Positions 7,153-13,531 of a DNA stretch of 19,508 nt are shown one piece after another (positions within the stretch are counted from its first letter, which is position 1; each line of letters starts with the position of its first letter). The notes below the pieces were generated by a model, which ran no database searches, was not told where the DNA came from, and was given only the letters and a program-made list of their open reading frames with translations. This DNA comes from Flectobacillus sp049240685. GTDB lineage: Bacteria; Bacteroidota; Bacteroidia; Cytophagales; Spirosomataceae. A program made the position numbers and the translations under genes. Location of the stretch: NCBI RefSeq assembly GCF_049240685.1, contig NZ_JBMLSD010000194.1, positions 1 through 19,508 on the forward strand, in the 5' to 3' direction.

Positions 7153-8577
7153 ATGAAAAAAATTGTAAAAATATACCTCCTCCTCGCCGCAAGTTTACTT
7201 ACTACAAGTTGTAGTGATTCATTTTTAGAACTTGCACCGATTTCAAATGCGACGGCAGATAATTTCAAATCAACCGACGACTTTGAACTTGCCATCAACT
7301 CGGCATACGCTTCTTTATACACGGTTTATCATCCAGAAGGACCTGTTTCATATTGCAACGAACAAATGAGCGACAACGCCATTATGTACAATATTTCAGG
7401 GATTCAGGCGGATAAATGGCAGTTTAAGGATTACAGCCTCATGACCACCAATACCATGGTGTATCAGTTCTGGCAAGATTATTATCGTGCCGTTTTTAGT
7501 ACAAACATTGTTTTGGATAAAATTGAAACGGCATCTTTGAGCGAAACATATAAAAACGATGTTCGCGCCCAAATGCGTTTTTTGAGAGCCCTATTTTACT
7601 TCAACATGGTTCAAACATGGGGCGATATTCCTTTGGTAACTAAGCCTCTTTCGGGTGACGAGGCTTATGCCGTACCTCGCTCGCCACAAGCAGATGTATA
7701 TGAGTTGATTAAAAAGGATTTGGGCTTTGCTATCGAGAATTTACCTTTGGCCTCTGCTATTCCAAGTACTAAAATCGGTCGTGCATCAAAGGGGGCTGCT
7801 CAAACACTTTTAGGAAAAGTATATTTGACGTTGGGAGATAAAACCTCCGCTGCAAATGTGTTGAAGGATGTTTATAATAGCAATCAATATGCCCTCCTGA
7901 GCACCTACACTAGTCTTTGGGGACCGAATGTCAAAAATACGAAAGAGTCTATTTTCGAAATTCAGTTTTTAGGAGGCTCAGCGTCTGCGCCATATAGTCG
8001 TTATTACCAAACTTTTTATCCAAACAATAACTTCCTCGGATTTTATGGGAGTGGGATGAATCAAGTAACTGACGACTTGTACAACGAATACGAAGCCAAT
8101 GACCCACGCAGAGACTTGTCTATTGCTTTGGGTTATAATAATGGAACAACCTTTATTGCCCAAAAATATCCAATCAAATGGACTCATACCAATGCTCCTA
8201 TCGGAAGTGGTAACCCTTTAGCCAATAACAACTTTATGGTATTGCGCTATGCCGATGTCCTACTAATGTTGTCAGAAGCTACTGGAGATGCTACTTATTT
8301 GAATCAAGTGAGAACTAGAGCAGGTTTGCCTAAATTTGGCGATGCAGGTTATCCAACTTCCTTTGCAGGCTCTTTGAGTACGGCCATTGAGCATGAAAGA
8401 AGAGTAGAGCTTGCGATTGAATTCCATCGTTGGTTTGATTTGAAACGTACCAATCGTGCTATTGCAGTATTACAACCCAAAGGAAAAGCCATCACGGCAG
8501 ATAAACTATTGCTTCCTATTCCTCAAATTGTAAGGTCTCAAAATCCAGCGATAACACAAAATAATGGATACAATTAA
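7153..8577 (+). CDS. SusD/RagB-family nutrient-binding outer-membrane lipoprotein
   Basis: A 474-residue surface lipoprotein that should act as the lid and ligand-binding subunit of the SusC channel encoded just upstream. The signal peptide ends in a lipobox, LTTSC, with the lipid-modified Cys at 20. The N-terminal part has the usual SusD segment ELAPISNATADNF and the TPR-like helices around MRFLRALFYFNMVQTWGDIPL. The C-terminal part has VRTRAGLP, then HERRVELAIEFHRWFDLKRT and LLPIPQ, ending near QNNGYN, which is the standard SusD finish. At 474 residues it is of normal to slightly short length. It is co-directional with susC and 35 bases from it, so the two are surely one transcript. Ligand unknown. 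Confidence 0.95.
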   Translation: MKKIVKIYLLLAASLLTTSCSDSFLELAPISNATADNFKSTDDFELAINSAYASLYTVYHPEGPVSYCNEQMSDNAIMYNISGIQADKWQFKDYSLMTTNTMVYQFWQDYYRAVFSTNIVLDKIETASLSETYKNDVRAQMRFLRALFYFNMVQTWGDIPLVTKPLSGDEAYAVPRSPQADVYELIKKDLGFAIENLPLASAIPSTKIGRASKGAAQTLLGKVYLTLGDKTSAANVLKDVYNSNQYALLSTYTSLWGPNVKNTKESIFEIQFLGGSASAPYSRYYQTFYPNNNFLGFYGSGMNQVTDDLYNEYEANDPRRDLSIALGYNNGTTFIAQKYPIKWTHTNAPIGSGNPLANNNFMVLRYADVLLMLSEATGDATYLNQVRTRAGLPKFGDAGYPTSFAGSLSTAIEHERRVELAIEFHRWFDLKRTNRAIAVLQPKGKAITADKLLLPIPQIVRSQNPAITQNNGYN

Positions 8578-8608
8578 TGAATTGGGCAAAATTAGATTTA
8601 AGTTTTTT

Positions 8609-8650
8609 GTTTTAGGCACAAAGCAACAGGCACTCGGCAAAGAGTTTTAA
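8609..8650 (-). repeat. Heptad-word dispersed repeat, minus-strand copy
   Basis: Read on the minus strand, a TTAAAACTCTT-like lead is followed by four 7-base words (TGCCGAG, TGCCTGT, TGCTTTG, TGCCTAA; 8639 down to 8612). This matches the tail of the copies at 10913-11049 and 11066-11291. It lies just after susD and before the MITE-like element. Confidence 0.6.
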
Positions 8651-8668
8651 CATGTTTTTTGCTTTTTG

Positions 8669-8812
8669 CCTGATTACTGGACAAAATTGATTTGATAGTC
8701 CAAGACTAAGTCTTGGACTTATTTTTTTAAAAGTTTAAAACTGTTTTTAAAAAATTCAGTGAAAAAGGCTATACACCAGAATCACACCTTCTCGTTTTGA
8801 CCAGTAATCAGG
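8669..8812. mobile_element. MITE-like 144-bp element with perfect 12-bp terminal inverted repeats
   Basis: CCTGATTACTGG (8669-8680) and CCAGTAATCAGG (8801-8812) are exact reverse complements; the match continues inward, after one mismatch, for CAAAA. The element has no coding capacity. It contains a strong internal hairpin at 8697-8719. A diverged relative lies at 304-410. A clear target-site duplication was not found. It sits between convergent susD and glgE. It could be a non-autonomous transposon derivative or a large structured terminator repeat; the second, degraded copy favours a dispersed element. Confidence 0.6.
8697..8728 (+). terminator. Rho-independent terminator of the sigma/FecR-linked susC-susD transcript
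   Basis: AGTCCAAGACT (8697-8707) and AGTCTTGGACT (8709-8719) are perfect 11-bp arms separated by one base, so the real loop opens a few pairs. TATTTTTTT follows directly (8720-8728). It is oriented to stop transcription coming from susD. It lies inside the MITE-like element. Confidence 0.8.
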
Positions 8813-8847
8813 ATTTTTCCCAAAGCCCCTTACTGAAAGTGCTGCGA

Positions 8848-10824
8848 TTAAATATCCTCTATTCTGAACAAGTGCATTGGCATAATATGCGGGTCAAGGT
8901 CTACAAAATTATATTCGCCTTTCCAATAGTATTTAGCCCCTGTCAACAAATCATGAACAATATATTCTTGATCTTGATGTTTATGAATTTGTGAAAGTGG
9001 CACTCTCACCACACCTCCTTGACGGTTATAAGGGTCGAGATTGACTACACACAGAATTCTATTGCCGTTTGGATGGGTTTTCAAATAAGCCAATACTTGA
9101 TCATTTTCAATCTGACAAAAAGTGATATTATTAGTACGCTGCAAGGCGGAGTTCTCTACACGTGCTTGGTTGGTCAAGCGTATAATCTGAGTTAGCTTAT
9201 TCTCAAAAGACCAGTTCCAATGCTTAATTTCATACTTTTCAGAATTACGGTACTCTTCTTTTCCTGGATTTGCCTCGTTATTCATACTTTCAAATACTGG
9301 CCCAAAAATACCATAATTAGCCGAAAGCGTTGCTGCCATAAAATAACGCGTGATAAACATAGGCTCCAAACCACCTTGCAAACACCAAGGCAAAATGTCG
9401 TGTGTATTTGGCCAAAAGTTAGGACGCATATAATACTTCTGTTCGGTATGAGTCAACTCCATCATGTACTCTGTCAACTCTGCTTTGTTGTTGCGCCATG
9501 TGTAATAAGTATACGATTGTGCATAACCCAGTTTAGCAAGTTGAGCCATGACTTTTGGCTTGGTAAATGCTTCAGCCAAGAAAATCATATTTGGATACAC
9601 AGCTTGCACCTCTGCAATAACCCATTCCCAAAAACTAAATGATTTGGTATGAGGATTATCTACTCGAATAAGACGAATACCCCATTCGGCCCAAGTCATG
9701 ATAACATTCTTCAATTCATCCCAAAGCTCCTCCCAGTTTTCAGACTCAAAGTTGATAGGGTAAATATCCTGATATTTTTTAGGGGGATTTTCGGCATACT
9801 GAATTGTTCCATCAGGACGAACTTTAAACCATTCGGGGTGATTTTTGGTATATGGGTGGTCTGGCGAGCATTGAATTGCTAAGTCCATCGCCAACTCGAT
9901 ACCATTTTCTTGACAAGCCAAAATCAAATGTTTCAAATCATCCAAAGTACCCAATTCTGGAAGAATTGCCGTATGACCGCCCAATTCTGAACCTATTCCG
10001 TAAGGCACACCTGGTTCGCCGGGCTCACAGGTAGTAGAGTTATTTTTTCCTTTTCTAAACTGATGACCAATCGGATGAATAGGCGGTATATACAAAACAT
10101 CAAATCCTAGAGACTTTACACGAGGTATAACATTTTCTTCTACATCTTTGAAAGTACCATGTACGCCTTTTTTGCTGGCAGCAGAGCGAGGGAACATCGA
10201 GTACCAAGACGAAAATGCTGCTTTTTCACGATCTACCCAGAGCTTAAGGGATTTATAAGTGCTTACATATTTTTTGTTTGGATAACTTTGTATCCAATCA
10301 TGCATAGTAGGACTTGTGGCAAGCTCAATTGCTTGAGCATACGCATCTGGATTACGGAATTGCTCAGCGGCCGACTCAATCAATACTTTATCACTTACCG
10401 AGGCGATAGTTGCCATGTAGTCAAGATGATTGGCACCTACCAACAATTCGATATTTACGTGCTGTCCATCCTTAATTTTCATACTAATCTCGTGTTCCCA
10501 GCTAGCTGCATGGTCTACCCAAGCCTCGATTGTATAGTCGTACATGCCATTGTCATTCACTTCAAAAGAAGCACCATAGCGATCGTTATTGATAAAAAAC
10601 ATTGGGGTTTCAATCCAATCTTTCGCATTGCTTCGCTTGTGTAGCAATCTGGCAGCAAGGATATCGTGACCATCCAGAAAGACATCTGCCTCTACATGAA
10701 TTTTATCTCCTTGAATCGCCTTGATGGCAAAACGACCTCCATCTAATTCTGGAGTTACGCGTTCGATGATTACTCGACTTTGTCCGTTTTGTGGTTTTTT
10801 TGAGGATTGTTTGGTCTTAGCCAT
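8848..10824 (-). CDS. glgE: Alpha-1,4-glucan:maltose-1-phosphate maltosyltransferase GlgE
   Basis: A 658-residue cytoplasmic GH13-family enzyme that transfers maltosyl units from alpha-maltose 1-phosphate to the non-reducing end of alpha-1,4-glucans, releasing phosphate. An N-terminal beta-sandwich domain (about 15-130) and helical part (about 130-195) precede the catalytic barrel. Diagnostic stretches are IGSELGGHTAILPELGTLDD (277-296), YAENPPKKYQDIYPINF (343-359), RVDNPHTK (387-394), FLAEAFTKP (415-423), QSYTYYTWR (436-444) and YYMRPNFWPNTHDIL (464-478). By family comparison the nucleophile is D389, the acid/base E418 and the third acidic residue D476; all are present. Length matches known GlgE proteins. 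No maltokinase, trehalose synthase or branching enzyme is nearby, so it stands alone here. It converges with susD. Confidence 0.95.
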   Translation of the reverse strand: MAKTKQSSKKPQNGQSRVIIERVTPELDGGRFAIKAIQGDKIHVEADVFLDGHDILAARLLHKRSNAKDWIETPMFFINNDRYGASFEVNDNGMYDYTIEAWVDHAASWEHEISMKIKDGQHVNIELLVGANHLDYMATIASVSDKVLIESAAEQFRNPDAYAQAIELATSPTMHDWIQSYPNKKYVSTYKSLKLWVDREKAAFSSWYSMFPRSAASKKGVHGTFKDVEENVIPRVKSLGFDVLYIPPIHPIGHQFRKGKNNSTTCEPGEPGVPYGIGSELGGHTAILPELGTLDDLKHLILACQENGIELAMDLAIQCSPDHPYTKNHPEWFKVRPDGTIQYAENPPKKYQDIYPINFESENWEELWDELKNVIMTWAEWGIRLIRVDNPHTKSFSFWEWVIAEVQAVYPNMIFLAEAFTKPKVMAQLAKLGYAQSYTYYTWRNNKAELTEYMMELTHTEQKYYMRPNFWPNTHDILPWCLQGGLEPMFITRYFMAATLSANYGIFGPVFESMNNEANPGKEEYRNSEKYEIKHWNWSFENKLTQIIRLTNQARVENSALQRTNNITFCQIENDQVLAYLKTHPNGNRILCVVNLDPYNRQGGVVRVPLSQIHKHQDQEYIVHDLLTGAKYYWKGEYNFVDLDPHIMPMHLFRIEDI

Positions 10825-10856
10825 AGCAACTTGTTATAAAATGGAAAATAAAGTTT

Positions 10857-10881
10857 TGGTACTTAATTTTCTCAAGTACCA
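10857..10881 (-). promoter_or_regulatory. Inverted repeat upstream of glgE (candidate operator or leader hairpin)
   Basis: TGGTACTT (10857-10864) and AAGTACCA (10874-10881) are perfect 8-bp arms around a 9-base AT-rich spacer, about 33-57 bases upstream of the glgE start. The size and symmetry suit a dimeric repressor site or a leader stem-loop. No promoter consensus was recognised around it. Function inferred only from position. Confidence 0.4.
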
Positions 10882-10912
10882 GAATTTTTTTGTTTATAAA
10901 AATATAATTTTT

Positions 10913-11049
10913 GAGCTTTCGGCTTACGGCTTTGGGCATTGGGCATTCGGCTTTCGGCTTTCAGCTATGGGCATTTAGCAAAAACATAGCTATCGTTACT
11001 GAAAAACAATTTAACACTCTTTGCCTTGTACCTGATGCCTTCTGCCTTA
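10913..11049 (+). repeat. Heptad-word dispersed repeat, copy with four words
   Basis: A head of GGCTTTCGGC/GGGCATT phrases leads to a conserved core at about 10984-11021 (CATAGCTATCGTTACTGAAA, then CAATTTAACACTCT). Four 7-base words end it: TGCCTTG, TACCTGA, TGCCTTC, TGCCTTA (11022-11049). The next copy starts about 17 bases on, with its word array displaced by 151 bases. Confidence 0.8.
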
Positions 11050-11065
11050 GCTACAAAGCTTAAAT

Positions 11066-11291
11066 ATTAAGTTAGTACGCAAAATAAAATGTATTTTTTG
11101 AGCTTACGGCTTTCAGCTTTGGGCATTCGGCAAAACATAGCTATCGTAACTGAAAAACAATTTAACACTCTTTGCCTTGTATCTGTTGCCTTATGCCTAT
11201 TGCCTATTGCCTATTGCCTATTGCCTCATGCCTATTGCCTAATGCCTATTGCCTTGTGCCTTGTGCCTGTTGCCTTATGCCTCATGCCTAA
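11066..11291 (+). repeat. Heptad-word dispersed repeat, expanded copy with 17 words
   Basis: The core is nearly identical to the preceding copy (one difference across about 45 bases). It ends in seventeen consecutive 7-base units at 11173-11291, almost all TGCCTNN (TGCCTAT x6 in total, others ending TA, CA, AA, TG, GT); the second unit, TATCTGT, is degenerate. The lead AAGTTAGTACGCAAAATA (from about 11069) recurs near 18936. A short open frame runs through it but codes only for the repeat, so I do not call a gene. Confidence 0.85.
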
Positions 11292-11332
11292 ACTTTAAGT
11301 ACTAAAAAACAACTAGTGAGCGTCCACAAATA

Positions 11333-11432
11333 NNNNNNNNNNNNNNNNNNNNNNNNNNNNNNNNNNNNNNNNNNNNNNNNNNNNNNNNNNNNNNNNNNNN
11401 NNNNNNNNNNNNNNNNNNNNNNNNNNNNNNNN
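11333..11432. other. Assembly gap (100 N) with identical 55-base flanks
   Basis: Exactly 100 N. Bases 11278-11332 are identical to 11433-11487, a 55-base overlap that includes the last two heptad words. The length equals that at the 1947-2046 gap, consistent with a k-mer overlap at contig ends. The array may be longer or shorter in the real genome. Confidence 0.97.
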
Positions 11433-11487
11433 TGCCTCATGCCTAAACTTTAAGTACTAAAAAACAACTAGTGAGCGTCCACAAATA

Positions 11488-12149
11488 TATTTCTAAATGT
11501 CGAAATCTAAAATCTTAAGATAAAAACAAGTTTTTAAGATATTTTTTTGAGTTTTTCAAAAGTTTGGCACGATTTAAGCTAGTAAATAATTAAGGATTTA
11601 CACAACAATAGTGGTTGAATAATAGTGTAAAATTAGATTTAATTTATGTGCTTTAGTCTATAAGCTACATATCTTCTATTTGTAATATAAGATGTACCTT
11701 GTCGAAGACTCACTGGTTAAATTTGATCTTGCCCATGAAATCAATTATAAAACTAGTCTAAGTTACCGAGATATCTATAGATTATTTTCTTGGTGTAAAT
11801 CATACTCATCTCATATCTCCTTACTTCACAAGTTATAAAATATTTGTTTTTGTTCAATAATTGGACAAAACCTAGTTTTAAGATTTTTACAAAAAGAAAA
11901 ATTTCAAATTAAATTTTCTTACCCTGTCAGCTTTTTTTAGCTTTTAATATTGTTTTTCTGGCTTTTAAGTTCACCAAGTCTGAACTTTGCAAAGACATTT
12001 GTGAGCTGGCATAGTTTTTGAAGTCAATAGTGCAATTTATGATTTAAACTATTTAACTATTTACTTCAAGCTTCGAAGGTTACTTCGAAATATTAGCATA
12101 TCGTTTTCAAAGCACATCTGACAATAAACACATAATCTGAATAACAATT
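11488..12149. other. Gene-free AT-rich intergenic region upstream of rlpA
   Basis: No open frame of useful length, no tRNA and no strong terminator seen. ATTGGACAAAA at about 11860-11870 resembles the end of the MITE-like element but the match does not extend. The last 100 bases hold the CTTCGAA repeats described separately. The rest looks like ordinary AT-rich spacer or decayed sequence. Confidence 0.5.
12063..12089 (+). promoter_or_regulatory. CTTCGAA direct repeats upstream of the RlpA-like gene (candidate operator)
   Basis: CTTCGAA occurs at 12071-12077 and again at 12083-12089, 12 bases apart, and a related CTTCAAG lies at 12064-12070. The three are close to one helical turn or less apart and about 60-85 bases before the start codon. 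TTCGAA is itself palindromic. This could bind a regulator, but the evidence is positional only. Confidence 0.3.
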
Positions 12150-12977
12150 ATGAAAAAATTAATCGCATCCGCTTTCCTGATTTTAGTTCAAGGTGGTTTG
12201 ATGGTTACAAAAGCTCAAAATTCTGAGTATAGTGGTTCTTATGGAAATAATGTAGTAGAAGAGGGTATTGCAAAGTATTACGGAAAAAATCTGACAGGTA
12301 ACTTAACTTCCTATGGTGAACGCTATGACGATTCTCAATTGACAGCCTCACATTCGAGATATCCGCTCAATACTTTACTTAGAGTTACCAATTTGGAAAA
12401 CAACCGTACGGTTGATGTACGAGTTAACGATTATTGCCGTTGTGAAGAAGAAGGGAAACTATTGAATTTGTCGAGAGAGGCCGCTTCAAGATTAGGCATG
12501 ATTGCTAGTGGAAGAGCGCAAGTAAGAGTTGAAGTGTTGAATGCACGTCCTGCCACTCAGGTAAATATTTATAGAGATTATGATATCGCAGCAAGTACTC
12601 AGGACAGAGTTCCAGTACAACCTAATTCGTTAATGCCTCAGGCTTCTGTTCCAGCTACTTCTCCAAGTAGCTACTCAACTGCATTTTCGGAGGATAGAAC
12701 TTATGATATCAATGGTGGCGTAAGATCTCCTAGAGGATTCGCTGTTCAGGTTACTGCCTTAACAAGCCTAAATAAAATTCATGATATGTATGATGAATTG
12801 GTAAAATTAGGATTATCGCCTGACGAAATCTTTGTACAAGTAGGACAAAAAGATATGGGTAAAGTTTATCGTATTTTATTCGGTGAATTTAGTACCAAGG
12901 AAGCTGCCTCAGAAAGAGTCATGTGGTTGCAGGAGCGTGGCTACAGAGGCCTAGTTCGTACGCACTACAATTATTAG
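12150..12977 (+). CDS. RlpA-like double-psi beta-barrel protein with C-terminal SPOR domain
   Basis: A 275-residue exported protein, probably a peptidoglycan-acting or peptidoglycan-binding envelope protein. The signal peptide is about residues 1-22 (cut near TKA-Q). The double-psi beta-barrel domain is about 37-131 (GIAKYYGKNLTGNLTSYGER, then YDDSQLTASH, RVTNLENNRTVDVRVND, and NLSREAASRLGM). In RlpA lytic transglycosylases the acidic and histidine residues of this region matter; E57, D60, H68 and D94 are at the matching places. A Ser/Pro-rich linker follows, then a SPOR domain at about 195-272, which in other proteins binds glycan strands lacking stem peptides at division sites. There is no lipobox Cys, unlike Escherichia coli RlpA. 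The usual NDRGPF is replaced by NDYCRC, giving C96 and C98. Enzyme activity is likely but unproven. It stands alone as a transcript. Confidence 0.88.
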   Translation: MKKLIASAFLILVQGGLMVTKAQNSEYSGSYGNNVVEEGIAKYYGKNLTGNLTSYGERYDDSQLTASHSRYPLNTLLRVTNLENNRTVDVRVNDYCRCEEEGKLLNLSREAASRLGMIASGRAQVRVEVLNARPATQVNIYRDYDIAASTQDRVPVQPNSLMPQASVPATSPSSYSTAFSEDRTYDINGGVRSPRGFAVQVTALTSLNKIHDMYDELVKLGLSPDEIFVQVGQKDMGKVYRILFGEFSTKEAASERVMWLQERGYRGLVRTHYNY

Positions 12978-13077
12978 AATTAGATTTGAGCTGTGTGGCG
13001 TTCTTGAGGCAATAGCCTTGAGGCTGTGAGCTAGAGAAATAAACGTGATTTTTCGAAATGTGCTAAATTTCTTTTGC

Positions 13078-13145
13078 TCTAGGCGTTCAGCAGTGGGCAT
13101 TTGAAAAAAAACTATCTATCGTTACACTCTTCGCCCTATGCCTAA
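13078..13145 (+). repeat. Heptad-word dispersed repeat, short diverged copy
   Basis: CTAGGCGTTCAGCAGTGGGC is followed by a CTATCTATCGTTACACTCTT core and two 7-base words, CGCCCTA and TGCCTAA (13132-13145). It keeps the family order with an internal deletion. It lies downstream of the RlpA-like gene. Confidence 0.6.
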
Positions 13146-13220
13146 AACACAATTATGGGTCATCCTTAATTTAGTGACTTAGGGTGTGTGCGATTATGTA
13201 AGAATTTGTATTTCAGCTGT

Positions 13221-13356
13221 AGAGAGGCAATGCTTGTGTCTAAAGCCTCATAACAAACAAAATAGCATCAAAAAAGCGGTCGAAAACCTATTTTTCGACC
13301 GCTTTTTTGATAAAAACTTGGAGAATAGTCCCAATCCTAAAAATTCGGGATGATTC
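13221..13356 (-). repeat. Composite repeat, copy 1: 48-base module, terminator hairpin, 21-base palindrome
   Basis: Read on the minus strand it has three parts. First is a 48-base module (13356-13309) with imperfect self-complementary arms GAATCATCCC and GGGACTATTC. Next is the terminator hairpin (13310-13268). Last, after about 26 bases, is a degraded palindrome (13241-13221) related to GAGACGCAA/TTGCGTCTC. Copy 2, at 19246-19448, has the same order on the plus strand. The pair brackets the second susCD operon in inverted orientation. Confidence 0.75.
13268..13310. terminator. Very strong bidirectional Rho-independent terminator
   Basis: Perfect 19-bp arms (13268-13286 and 13292-13310) enclose a 5-base loop. 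The stem core is GCGGTCGAAAA and is flanked by A6 and T6. It lies between the convergent RlpA-like gene (+) and the second susC-susD operon (-), and it is placed to end both transcripts. Confidence 0.92.
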
Positions 13357-13431
13357 AAATTTTAAGTTTAACAAGTTTTTCTAATGAAAATAGTAATAAT
13401 TATTTTAGTTCTAAACCTAGTTATCAACCTC

Positions 13432-13531
13432 NNNNNNNNNNNNNNNNNNNNNNNNNNNNNNNNNNNNNNNNNNNNNNNNNNNNNNNNNNNNNNNNNNNNN
13501 NNNNNNNNNNNNNNNNNNNNNNNNNNNNNNN
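13432..13531. other. Assembly gap (100 N) cutting the 3' end of susD
   Basis: Exactly 100 N. Unlike the other two gaps, the flanks share no visible overlap. The susD coding sequence stops being readable at 13532, so its last residues and stop codon are missing or lie at the gap edge. Confidence 0.95.

Noticed and set aside
9220..10644. Several plus-strand frames opposite glgE, the longest 161 residues
   Set aside because: They are shadows of the strongly supported glgE on the minus strand and have no recognisable domains.
11173..11291. A CRISPR array or a coding repeat in the heptad array
   Set aside because: Units are 7 bases with no spacers, there are no cas genes nearby, and the short frame through it changes no protein property of note.
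11855..11875. A third copy of the MITE-like element, from ATTGGACAAAA
   Set aside because: Only about 11 bases match the element end and nothing beyond aligns convincingly.
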